Made by a program: the position numbers and the translations under genes
Assembly (NCBI RefSeq): GCF_037893015.1
Contig: NC_133666.1
Location: forward strand, 225,804,996-225,868,995
DNA from: Macrotis lagotis
Lineage: Eukaryota > Chordata > Mammalia > Peramelemorphia > Peramelidae
Length of the DNA: 64,000 nucleotides
Direction of reading: 5' to 3'
Notes under the pieces: generated by a model
What the model was told of the DNA's origin: nothing
The model's database searches: none
The model's input: only the letters and a program-made list of their open reading frames with translations
Shown here: positions 53,916 through 63,554 of the stretch, one piece after another
How positions within the stretch are numbered: the stretch's first letter is position 1
Layout: every line of letters begins with the position of its first letter

Positions 53916-54129
53916 ATTCATTGATCTAGCTAGTTAAGAAAAAATGAAATAAAGAGTTGTTTCTTTTACCGATTCCAAAAAATAAAAAAGAAAATCAGTC
54001 TGGGAGGGGAATCCCTTTGGGTTTCTGACCAAAACAGAAACAATTGTTATGTTATTTCTAAACCATTCTGTGTTAATCTGGGGCCAAACAATGACCAAGT
54101 ATGACTTGGCCTGAAAAATTTATATATAT

Positions 54130-54210
54130 TTTTTTGTGTTTTCATTTGTGCTTAGAGTTGTGCATGTAGCAGTTCAAAATATGTTTGTTGAATGAATTAA
54201 TAACTTGACA
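54130..54210 (+). mobile_element. L2 3' tail
   Basis: 'tttgtgcttagagttgtgcatgtagcag' and 'atatgtttgttgaatgaatta'. May be the end of the same L2 as 53580. Confidence 0.65.
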
Positions 54211-54231
54211 ATTTGTCATAAACAAGAATTT

Positions 54232-54420
54232 GAGGAGCTAAGTGACACAGAGGAATTAGAAAACTGGACATGGTACCTGGAAAATTTGAGTTTTAATCCT
54301 GCCTCAATCAGTTATTATCATTGACCCCAGGGAACTACCTCAGCCTCATTTTCCTCAGGAAAATGGGGATAATAACAATACATATTTCATAAGATTATAG
54401 TATCAAATGAGATTATATAC
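54232..54420 (+). repeat. MIR
   Basis: 'gagctaagtgacacagagg', 'gcctcattttcctcagg', 'aaaatggggataataacaa' and 'taagattatagtatcaaatgag'. Confidence 0.8.
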
Positions 54421-54470
54421 TTATGCATATGTACATATAGACATAGCATATAACCATAGCTATAAATGCC

Positions 54471-54478
<8 letters not shown>

Positions 54479-54522
<44 letters not shown>
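54479..54522. repeat. (TA)n microsatellite
   Basis: A pure TA tract of about 44 bases at the 3' end of a MIR. Confidence 0.98.
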
Positions 54523-54524
<2 letters not shown>

Positions 54525-54525
<1 letters not shown>

Positions 54526-55035
54526 CACACAAATCTTAGTTTTATAGATGTTAGCTATTGTTATTCTGGGATTTTTTTTAAAGAGATCTGTTGTGTAAAA
54601 ATCTCAAAATCACAAGTATAACCAAGTCTTCATTAAAATCTTTTGAAATACTGTTGTTATTGCCATCGTCACTGAGAAAACAGTTATGGAAAAGGAAACC
54701 TGTTGTTTCTGGTCAAATGGGGGAAAAGTAAAATCAGGAGACAGAGGCCAAGACAATTGAAACATTCATGCCCCAGGAAAACAAACAGAACACAAATAGA
54801 AAACAATTCCCTAACCTTCTTTTTGAGCTGAGGTGCCTAATCCAGAGATTTAAAGGGTCAGAAAGCATCTAACTGTTAGGCAGTCAAGTCCACATCCACT
54901 TATCTACTCCCTTGGGTAGGAAACCCATTCTAATTTTGTCCTTTGAAGTGACACTCCATTTCCCACTAACACTTCAGAGTGGTTCTGTCCAATCTAGATA
55001 ATTACAGTAGCAAGTTGTGGCATAAATAACACCCT
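54525..55035. other. Unique noncoding DNA
   Basis: Nothing recognised. Confidence 0.45.
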
Positions 55036-55040
55036 CTGCA

Positions 55041-55131
55041 GTAGAACTAATTCCTGTATCAGGTAAGAGACCCCCCCCCCGCCGCCCCCCCCCACCAATG
55101 CTGTTTTCTCTCTTAATTTAAGGGAACTAGT
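55041..55131. repeat. Unassigned short repeat, copy B, with C-run
   Basis: 'gtagaactaattcctgtatc', 'aggtaagaga', then an expanded C-run (55071-55093 with two G interruptions), then 'gctgttttctctcttaattt' and 'aagggaactagt'. Same order as copy A. Confidence 0.75.
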
Positions 55132-55214
55132 GTCTTCTTCTTCCTACTGTTGAAGAAGTAATTATTGAGTTAGAGGAAACTTCAAATGATGCAATCCAAT
55201 GCAAGTTTTTTGAG

Positions 55215-55462
55215 GAGATGCTGACTTGTTTTTGTCTTTGTATATCCACAACATAAGGCCCAACACATATAGCTACGTAAGATTATTGCTTTAAAATGGG
55301 AAAGAATTTTCTTAGGAGCAACTAATCTAACTGATTTCATTTTACAGATGAGGAAACTGAGGTCAAAGAAGTGGGACATCAAATTTCAAACCAGTCTCTC
55401 TAACTTCAAATCTAAGTGTCTTTCAGCTACTCACTTAATAAATGTTTGTTGAACTAGTAAGT
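55215..55462 (+). mobile_element. L2 3' end interrupted by antisense MIR3
   Basis: 'gtttttgtctttgtatatcc', 'acaacataaggcccaacacatatag' (to about 55285) resumes as 'acttaataaatgtttgttgaac' at 55432. Confidence 0.7.
55296..55430 (-). repeat. MIR3, antisense
   Basis: 'gggaaagaattttcttagg', 'taatctaactgatttcattttac' and 'agatgaggaaactgaggtc'. Confidence 0.75.
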
Positions 55463-55464
55463 TG

Positions 55465-56175
55465 AATTGAGTCATGCTTACCTTATGCTCATAGGCAAGA
55501 CTTACAGCCATCCTATTTTTAAAGTTATTCCAGAAGGGGGGAAATTCACAAATCTGCTCTCATTTCCCTGCCTTCTGTTTGCTGAATTCCTAGTCAAATT
55601 CTTAATTTCAGATTTAAACCACCAGAATACAGTAAGTTCTGAATTAACCTGTCAACAAAAATCTACCTTTCATTTCACCACTGTCCTATTTACATTTCCG
55701 GTTCCATTTCTCCCTCATTAGGTAATGTGCTCCATGTTTGTTTGCAAGACTAATGAATTAAAGAAGCTTCTATTTGATGACATTCCCTAATGGTAATTTT
55801 ACCCAAAACAACCCCTCAAATGTTTTAGTTCTAACGTAGTCATTTAGTATGCTACTACTAGTTTTTCAAAGTTCATATAAGATTATGTGATACCTCATCT
55901 TTCTATTCTGGAAGTTAGAAACCAGAAGAAGGCTCTTTTCTCTTGCAAGTTCTCAGTAACTCTGTCCAGGATAAAATATGAGTCACATGCAAATGAACTT
56001 GAACCCCAGGTTCATGTACATAAAGGATTTTGACTGGGATATTTCTGAGTAGCAACAATTGTATAGAGTAGCAGCTATGAATTTTATACTTATATGCTTT
56101 GCTGAAATATTCAAAGCCTAGTTTTACAATGAGATATATTTTTGACTTAACAGAAAATCATTCATGATCTTCCTT
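55465..56175. other. Unique noncoding DNA
   Basis: About 700 bases without a recognised repeat. Confidence 0.5.
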
Positions 56176-56179
56176 AAAG

Positions 56180-56492
56180 TTACTATCTTCCCTCTTGAAT
56201 ATTTCTATTTATCATGTATATATCTCAGCACTTAGCATGACAATTGCTCATGTGTTGTCATTGTTGTTTGGTCATTCAGTTGGATACAACTCTTTGTAAC
56301 TTCCCTATTGTCCATGGAGTTCTCTTGGCAAAGATACTGGAATGGTTTATTATTTCCTTCTCTGGTGGATTTCTGAGGCTGGATTTGAATCCAGATCTTC
56401 CAGACTTCAGGTCCAGTTCTCTCTCCATTGAGCTACCTAGCTGCTTCCTTTCTGGCACATAGTAGGCACTTAATAATTACTTATTGACTGAT
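56180..56492 (+). mobile_element. L2 3' end interrupted by antisense MAR1
   Basis: 'atatctcagcacttagcatg' (to about 56257) resumes as 'tctggcacatagtaggcacttaataatt' and 'attgactgatt' at 56449-56492. Confidence 0.8.
56258..56448 (-). repeat. MAR1-like SINE, antisense, internally deleted
   Basis: 'tcattgttgtttggtcattc', 'gttctcttggcaaagatac' and 'tggaatggtttattatttcc', then directly 'tctgaggctggatttgaatcc' and 'gagctacctagctgc'. The CORE segment between ('cattttacagatgagg...cacacagctag') is missing. Confidence 0.9.
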
Positions 56493-56594
56493 TACTATTT
56501 CATTTCCTAATCAAATATTTCAATAGTGAAAATAGTATTCAAAGGGATAATTTATAGATCAATCATTTGGTAGAAAATTTTACTTTTGAGTGAA

Positions 56595-56695
56595 CTACCT
56601 GAGAACAAGATGTGCCTTTTGTCTCTTTTTATATCCCAGTGCTTAGCACTGTGCCTAATAATAGGTATTTAATAAATGTTTACTGACTGATCCAC
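56595..56695 (+). mobile_element. L2 3' end, uninterrupted
   Basis: 'gagaacaagatgtgcctttt', 'tatcccagtgcttagcactg' and 'taggtatttaataaatgtttac'. Confidence 0.85.
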
Positions 56696-56699
56696 TGAC

Positions 56700-56815
56700 A
56701 TTATGACCTTGACAAATTACTGGACCTTTATGGACCTTAGTTTTCTCACAATCAAATCAGGGAATTTGATAAAATGATCTCTGATACCCATTCTATCTCT
56801 AGTCTATTGTATTAT
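56700..56815 (+). repeat. MIR3 fragment
   Basis: 'atgaccttgacaaattactgg', 'gataaaatgatctctgatac' and 'ccattctatctctagtct'. Confidence 0.65.
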
Positions 56816-56974
56816 CCCTTGCTTAGAAAAAGGCAATAATTTTCTGAATACATTAGAAATGTCATCACACTCCTAATGTTCTTCTGATTAACCCAGTAGG
56901 ATATTACTTAGAAACATGAATGCTATTCTCACTCTGTGCAATATTTTCACCAATTAAAAAAATAATCACGTATA

Positions 56975-56977
<3 letters not shown>

Positions 56978-57010
<33 letters not shown>
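56978..57010 (+). repeat. (GT)n microsatellite
   Basis: A pure GT tract of about 33 bases. Confidence 0.98.
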
Positions 57011-57014
<4 letters not shown>

Positions 57015-57184
57015 TTACATTTAAAATGGAGTCTTTTGGAGCTTATGCATAGATATCAAAGAAGACATGAACTTAGAAGGTTAAAAATATATATGTTAAC
57101 ATAATTGATCTCTGTAATCTTGCATATTTAATTTATACATTTATTTTAAAAATTTTAATAATTATTATTAAAATTAGTTTTTGT

Positions 57185-57285
57185 GAAGCAAATAGTTTTG
57201 TGAAGCTAGTAAGTATCAAGGTCTGAGGCTGAATTTGTACTCACTTCCTTCTGACTCCAGGGAGAGTGCTCCATCCACTGTAAAT
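57185..57285 (-). repeat. tRNA-SINE fragment, antisense
   Basis: 'gaagctagtaagtatcaagg', 'tctgaggctgaatttgtactc' and 'gagtgctccatccactgta' give the reverse tRNA half only. Confidence 0.75.
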
Positions 57286-57400
57286 CCTTGCAGACCTCAT
57301 TTTATCCATTTAAAAAGATTATCCTGAGAAGGGATCTAGAAGCTTCACCAGACTGTCAAAAGAGAATGTGACCCAAAAATGGGTTAAGACCCCTAAGTAA
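57286..57400. repeat. hAT-like nonautonomous transposon, fourth copy (one end)
   Basis: 'aaaaagattatcctgagaag', 'ggatctagaagcttcaccag' and 'gggttaagacccct' match the distal half of the element at 13935, reversed. Confidence 0.6.
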
Positions 57401-57404
57401 AGAC

Positions 57405-58040
57405 AGTGATAATATGGTTGATTTAGACATAATGGGGCAGGGGGGACGATAATCAGTCCCTTACTGCAGTTGCTCTGTATAGAGTAAATCCCACTAGAAC
57501 ATGCATGGAATTGAGTTAAACCACTTCTAATTGGACATGTTTATAGCCTCTGGCTCAGCACTGAAGGACTAGGAATTTATGGAGAGTATAATAATCCTTT
57601 GATCCCTATGATGGTGTCAAGGCTGGGAAAGAGAGAGCAACAAATTGGATTGCACTCAGCAAAGAGGAGCTGTCCACTCAATAAGCTTTAAAAGGAGAGC
57701 AAACTTCCACTTGATTTTTTCTTTATCTCTCTGGAATGGACATTTTCCCTCTAGGACTTTCCAAGAAGGTCAGATGGAGAGGGATTCCTCTCCCTAGTGC
57801 TGCACAGATGCTAGCAAATGGCAGCATGTACATGTGAAGAAATGAGTAACTATCCTATATGAATCTGATTTGTATTTTACCTTTAGAATGAGCCAAACCT
57901 ACATTTGCTTTACACGATTTTCCCAGAGACTCGAGTGGAAGTATAAAGATCTAGAGACAGTGAGAAAAACCCTGATTCCTCTCCATTAGACTTAGTAGAG
58001 GGCATACAAATTGTCACCCTGGATCCTGCACTGGATCTAC
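57405..58040. other. Repeat-free block
   Basis: About 640 bases of moderate GC without a recognised repeat, including 'ccacttctaattggac' (57521) and 'ataagctttaaaagg' (57681). Candidate conserved noncoding sequence. Confidence 0.45.
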
Positions 58041-58046
58041 TGTTAT

Positions 58047-58210
58047 GAGAGAGCGAGAGAGAGAGAGAGAGAGAGAGAGCTTGAGAAAGGCAGACAGAAG
58101 CAGAGACAGAAAAAGAGAGACAGAGAGAGACAGAAACATAGAGATAGAGATGGAGGCAGGGGCAGAGACAAACAGTGACAGAAACACAGAGACAAGCACA
58201 CAGAGAACTG
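58047..58210 (+). repeat. (GA)n and GACAGA-rich purine array
   Basis: (GA)n 58047-58079 followed by degenerate GACAGA/GAGACA units to about 58205. Minus-strand frames rich in S and L are products of the array. Confidence 0.95.
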
Positions 58211-58454
58211 TAATATGGGGATAAACTGTTTACTAGAAAAAAATAACTTTAACTGGAGCTGAGAATACTTCAACCAGGAGAATGTATTATTTAAAAACAG
58301 GATTACTTATATGAAACAGCATATGAAGTGGGTGAAGACAGAGGAATAGAGATCTCTCCATTGTTCCTGTGGAGGAAAGGTATTTATAGTTTCTCTTCTT
58401 TCTGAATCATCACTGTGCTATAAATTTGGGGGGCATTAGTCATCATTACAAAGG

Positions 58455-58615
58455 AGACAGAGAGGAATAGTGAGTGGTTAGAGCAAAGGATAAGAGTAGG
58501 AGACTGGCATTCTACTTTTGGCTCTCTCATTGATTGGGCAAATTCCCTAACTTCTGTGTGCTTTGATCATTCTTTCTATAAAAATGGATATAATACAGTC
58601 TTAAAAATATGCACT
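58455..58615 (+). repeat. MIR3
   Basis: 'gtgagtggttagagcaaagg', 'gattgggcaaattccctaac' and 'ctataaaaatggatataatac'. Confidence 0.7.
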
Positions 58616-58619
58616 GATC

Positions 58620-59405
58620 CATGTGCCCAAAACCTAAAAATATAAGAATAGTCAAAATGGAAATGAGGTAGTGGGACTGAAAGAAATTTAATATATTCAC
58701 CTCCTCTTTGTACCATGTAAAAATATTGTTTTTAGTTTATTATGGAAACCTTTGTTTCAGGGAAAACTCAGTGATTTTTTTGCAGGCAAGTTCCTTTGTT
58801 CTAGGCTATCAAGAGCTGCTGGAGGAGAAGTTAGCAAGGAAAGGGTGGAGGTATTATCAGTGAACCTGGGGTGGACCAATGAAAATTTTGTGCCCCCTCC
58901 CCCCGGAACTTTGACAAGGTCTGATGATTCTTGACAGTGATTCACAGGGTAGCACAAAGGTCCATTTCCTATCCTTTTTCATAGCCAAGGAAACTGATTC
59001 AAGTACAAATTTCTGAGTAATTCACTCTGAAGTGCAGACAGTCTTCCTAGATACTTTTCTTTTTTCTCATAGGGGATTCTGATTAATAATGCATATCTCT
59101 AAAATATTTCAAGAACCCTAGAAATGAGCAAAATGAATAAAAATGATGCTCATATACCAGAATCCTAATATTTGAATTCCAATATGAATATTACCTCTCA
59201 TGAATACTCATTACACAATATGAAAACTACCTTCTCACTACCCCTTTACCTGCTGCCTCCATGGCATTTTAAATCAATTGTCTTTCTAGGGAGCCAATGT
59301 TAATGTGACTTATTTTTCCCAACCCCCAATCTGCTCATCAATCTAGTTCAGGTCGGTGCCTGACTAACTTGCTAGACCTCTAACTAATTTCATGGGAGGA
59401 CCTCA
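58620..59405. other. Mostly unique DNA
   Basis: A possible antisense MIR piece lies at 58955-59040 ('catagccaaggaaactgattc'). Otherwise nothing recognised. Confidence 0.45.
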
Positions 59406-59409
59406 ACGT

Positions 59410-59625
59410 CATAGGATCATAGAACTACAAATTTAGAGCCAGAAGGGATCTCATAGCTCATTTAATACAAACCCCTTATTTTTATAGGTGAGATAACTAA
59501 GACCCAGAGAAATTGACTTACCAAAGTGACCCTGGTTATAAATGATAGCGATAGTATTTGAATTTAGTTTAACTCCCAAACCAAAATTCTCTCCACTATA
59601 CCTTGTTACCCTTCTATAGGATCCT
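59410..59625 (-). repeat. MIR3, antisense
   Basis: 'cataggatcatagaactac', 'gagccagaagggatctcatagc', 'gataactaagacccagagaaattg' and 'ctctccactataccttgttac'. Confidence 0.88.
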
Positions 59626-59791
59626 AGGTTATAGAGTAAGGGAGACCCAAGTAAAATTTTGTTGTAGTGATTTAGGTTATGAGATGATAAATGTATTAAC
59701 AAGGGCAGTGGTACAAAGAGTAAAGAAGGAAGCATTGCCGAAATGTAAAACCAAAGAATTGTTTTCCCTTTTTACATTACAAAAGACTAAG

Positions 59792-60010
59792 ATGCAATGT
59801 GATATAATGGGTCAAACATTGTCCTCTGGAGGAAGATCTGTATTCGAGTCCTAATTCTGGCACATACTAACTGTGTTACTTTTGGTAAATCATTTAACAT
59901 CTCCATGAGCCAGGGAACTTAATAAGTTTAAAAACAATGACTAACTTGAATTGGAAGAGGAAGTTACTTTTTGGAATGTTCCAATCATAGTGAAATAACA
60001 GGTTTGGTAT
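59792..60010 (+). repeat. 'caactctctaag'-family SINE
   Basis: 'gatgcaatgtgatataatgg', 'ctaactgtgttacttttgg', 'agccagggaacttaataag', 'cttgaattggaagaggaag' and 'ggaatgttccaatcatagtg'. Confidence 0.75.
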
Positions 60011-60059
60011 TAAGAAAAAGAATGGGGGAAAAGAAGCATTTATTGGGAAATGTGTGTAT

Positions 60060-60060
<1 letters not shown>

Positions 60061-60138
<78 letters not shown>

Positions 60139-60139
60139 C
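60061..60139 (+). repeat. (CA)n(TA)n(GA)n compound microsatellite
   Basis: CA 60061-60083, TA 60084-60115, GA 60116-60139, all nearly pure. Confidence 0.98.
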
Positions 60140-60735
60140 TCTATTACCATTTCTTCTATAATTGTAAATGATTTAAAGAAATAACTACAGTGAGAAGACT
60201 AAAATTGTTTCAGTCAGTCATGGCAAATATGGAAGTCCCTTCAGAAGGGCTTGCTTGTTACCCTGAAAACTTCTCTTTCCAGGCTAATCACTTCTAGCTC
60301 TTAAACTAATATATTTGTGACTTGATCTCTAGTTTCCTCATCATCCCCATTCTCCTTTTTAGATGCTATTTAGATTGTTGTATATATATATATATATATA
60401 TATATATGCATATATATATGTTAAAAATGTGATGTCCTAAATTGAACATAACATATTAGGTATGACTTGCCTAGGACATAAATAGTGTTGTAGTCATGAG
60501 ACCACCACAAAAGATTTGTGATTTTCTTGGTATGTAAAAATGGTCTCTAAGATTGAATAAAAATATAACCTGCAACTTATTCAGGTTAGGATACTTGCCT
60601 GTGGTTATATAATTACTAAATAATAGGTGAGATTTTTATCTAGAACTCCCTCATCTTTTACTTGCAGAACTAATCTTCTGAAACTAAGCACACAACTTTC
60701 ATAAAGATTAAATTTAACATCATTAAATTTCTCAA
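60140..60735. other. Mostly unique DNA with a TA tract
   Basis: (TA)n at 60381-60407. A weak antisense MIR-like stretch lies at 60565-60655. Confidence 0.45.
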
Positions 60736-60739
60736 CAAA

Positions 60740-61180
60740 AGGACTTCACCTCATATTTTGCTAAGAAGATTGAGGCCATCTGTTATGTGAGCTCTTCCTT
60801 CTTTCCAATTTTATAACTCAATTCCTTTTAAGTATATCAACTATTCTTTGCCATTTAGCTCTAGTCTTTTTAGTCTAGTCCTTTCCCTGTACAAGACCAA
60901 ACCCTCTGCTAATGCTCTTGATTCCACTATACTTACTCTGAGATCTTGTTTCTTTAATAAACTACTCCTTTCTCTAATTTTTTTTACAATATTTTCTTTA
61001 AAAAAATCACTTTTCCCATGCAGCCCTCAAATTTTTTGTCATTTCTCTCTTTTCATAGCTGTCTTTCCAGAAAAACCATCTTCCCTTACTATCCTCCCAA
61101 TCCTAAACTCTAGTTATTTCTTCTTTTTTTTAAGAATGGGTAGACTAATTAATTCATAGTTCCCTGAACTGTCCCTGAAT
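60740..61180 (+). mobile_element. L2 ORF2 fragment upstream of the RT core
   Basis: 'gaagattgaggccatctgttatgtgagctc', 'aatgctcttgattccact', 'LRSCFFNKLLLSLIF' and 'LFIAVFPEKPSSLTILPIL' match the L2 region just before and into the RT domain (compare the minus-strand start of the L2 at 44.1 kb). About 100 codons stay open by chance. Joined on its right to antisense L1. Confidence 0.65.
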
Positions 61181-61209
61181 TTCTGCAACACCTTCACCTT
61201 TAGTCTATA

Positions 61210-62335
61210 GCTGCTTTTTGACATCTTTGTCAAGTTGTTAGGTGAAGAGTGAAATCAGAATTTATGTTTGTCATCTCATTGGTAGTTTGAAGAAATTTTC
61301 ATAATTTGTTAATAGTTTGCAATTCTTTTGAAAACTACTAAGAAATATTTTTGATCACATTCATTGCGAGAGTTTTTGATTGTATTAACTAGCATAAAAA
61401 TAATGTTGATGGTTTTTAATTTTCATATAACTTCAGATATAAAAGTGAAATTCTCCTATTATTCCTAATTTTTTTCCTCAATTTTACTTGAGGGTTTTTT
61501 AACCTTAAAATGAATTGTGTTGCTATTTTTTTCTAGTTCTATGAAGTACCTTTTTGTTATTTTAATTAAAATAGTAACAGATCTTAAAATGAATTTTGGT
61601 TCTACTGTAATTTTTATTCTAATGATATGGTCAAGTTATGAAAAATGAATATTTCTACAATTATTTGTTATTCATCCTTTCTTGCAAAGTATATTTTCCA
61701 ATATTTACATGTATATATGTATATATAGAGAGATTTTAAGCAAGTACATATATAAATATTTTCCTAATTTTCAATATTTATCCTTTTTTGGTTATTTTGA
61801 TTTATTTTCTAGTTTTAAAAATTACTATTTGTTTTAAATTATTTTGTTAATATACACTTTCAGAGATAAAGTTTTTCTTCTGAGAACTTGAGTTGTATCA
61901 AAAATTTTTGATATGTTGTTTATTTGCATAAATTTCTTTCATATAGTATATATTGTAATTAACTTTTCCTATAATTTGTTTTGGTCCACTAATTATTCAG
62001 AATATCATTACTGAATTTCTATTTGGTTCATATCTATTGCTTATGTTCCTTCTATTTTTCCTTATGGCCTATAAACAGGCATGGCTTTAAAATTATTTTT
62101 CCTAAGTATATCTCAAATTCTTCTGCTTGGCTGAAAGTTTAAATTTTTTCATTGCTTTTTAGGTTCAACTTTGCCAGACAATGTATGGTTTGATGTTTGT
62201 ACCTTCGGATCCTACTTTCTATTACATTCTCTTCTTTGATTTTTTGTGAATGTGGAATAATCCTGTCATCAGACTTGGTAATTTTTTATTGATGTTGAAA
62301 GTATCTCTCCTGTTTACAAACAATGTTGTTTTTGG
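61210..62335 (-). mobile_element. L1 ORF2 fragment, antisense
   Basis: Reverse of the L1 RT/endonuclease region: 'tttttgacatctttgtcaag', 'agagataaagtttttcttctgagaac', 'aaatttttgatatgttgttt', 'tttggtccactaattattcag' and 'tttgccagacaatgtatgg'. Highly diverged with many stops; no 3' UTR. Confidence 0.7.
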
Positions 62336-62344
62336 GGGGTGGGG

Positions 62345-62605
62345 GGGAAGTGATATTAATTCAAAAATTGTAAAATTAAAAAATAAATGACTAAATTAAA
62401 AAAATTTTCTTTGTTATTGAAATCTTACCACTTTATGACTTAGAGTTTGAATTTTTTTTCCTACTGACAACAGATTTAGACTCAAACTGTAGTTCCTATC
62501 TTTGATTTCCTTTTGAAAGATGAATTGACATTAAAGCAAGTCAAAATCCTTTATCTGCTAATCTAAGAAAGAGAGAGAAGAAAAAGAGAGACAGACTGAC
62601 AGAAA
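62345..62605. other. Unique AT-rich DNA
   Basis: Begins next to a G-run (62333-62347, GGGGGGTGGGGGGG). Nothing else recognised. Confidence 0.45.
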
Positions 62606-62607
62606 CA

Positions 62608-62608
<1 letters not shown>

Positions 62609-62649
<41 letters not shown>
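62609..62649 (+). repeat. (CA)n microsatellite
   Basis: CA tract of about 40 bases, preceded by a GA/CAGA-rich stretch from 62566. Confidence 0.97.
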
Positions 62650-62656
<7 letters not shown>

Positions 62657-62951
62657 AGAGTCAGAAAAGACAAGAAACAGAGTCAGGAAAAACAGACAGA
62701 TATTTAGGAGCCTGAAGTTTGTCACTATTACTTTAGTAAGCTTTTGTATAGGATATATGATCTCTTTTCTAAATTCATTTAATTCTCTTTCTGTTAAGAT
62801 GATCTTCATCATATCATTATATGATTCAATGATAAATACATTTTGATTACTAACTCAATTGCCACCTCCTAATAGCTCTGTACCATGCTTCCTCTCCTGG
62901 TCCATGTCTTTCCTTATAAATACATATCTTATTCATATATGATACTATTCT

Positions 62952-63079
62952 TTTTTTTTTTTAGGCTTTTGCAAGGCAAATGGGGTTAAGTGGCTTGCCC
63001 AAGGCAAGGTTGGATTTGAACTCAGGTACTCCTGACTTCAGGGCCAGTGCCCTATCCACTGCACCACCTAGCCGCCCCC
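62952..63079 (-). repeat. WSINE-like SINE, internally deleted, young
   Basis: T-run, 'ttttgcaaggcaaatgggg', 'ttgcccaaggc' joined directly to 'aaggttggatttgaactc' (about 33 bases missing), 'gtactcctgacttcagggcc' and 'caccacctagccgcccc'. Perfect 15-bp duplication atatgatactattct at 62937-62951 and 63080-63094. Confidence 0.95.
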
Positions 63080-63329
63080 ATATGATACTATTCTGTTCTC
63101 TGCACTTGAACTCATTTTTCCACTTTAGGCTTGCTTACAACTAATACAACTGACAGGCAGCACCAGATTTTCTTACCTGAAAGCTGTCTCTATTGACTAT
63201 ACTACTCTTCCATCATTTTTGTATTTTAAGTCAATGCCTAGAATTCAAATGCTACTTTGACATATCATCTTCTTAACCAGATATCTCCTTCAAAAATGTT
63301 TCTTTTCTGAGAATCCTGCCTTCTCCCAA

Positions 63330-63552
63330 TGTTGTTGTTATTTCAGTCATTTTTCAATGAGTTGGGGTTTTCTTGACATGAATAGTTGGAGTTGTTTACC
63401 ATTTTTTTCCAACTCATTTTATAGATGAGGCAATCAGTGTTAAGTGACTTGCCCAGGGTCACACAGCTAACAAGTATCTGAAGCTAGATTTGAATTCAGT
63501 AAGATGAATCTTTCTGACTCCAGGTTTGTATGTTATCCACTCCAACTGCCCC
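63330..63552 (-). repeat. MAR1-like SINE, antisense
   Basis: 'tgttgttgttatttcagtc', 'cattttatagatgaggc', 'ttaagtgacttgcccaggg', 'cacacagctaacaagtatc' and 'gttatccactccaactgcccc'. Confidence 0.93.
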
Positions 63553-63554
63553 AT

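Noticed and set aside
58014..58273. Serine/leucine-rich minus-strand frames
   Set aside because: Product of the GA/GACAGA array.
60848..61159. 103-codon frame
   Set aside because: Lies within an L2 ORF2 remnant.
62558..62812. Frame with a cysteine-valine repeat
   Set aside because: Product of the CA microsatellite.
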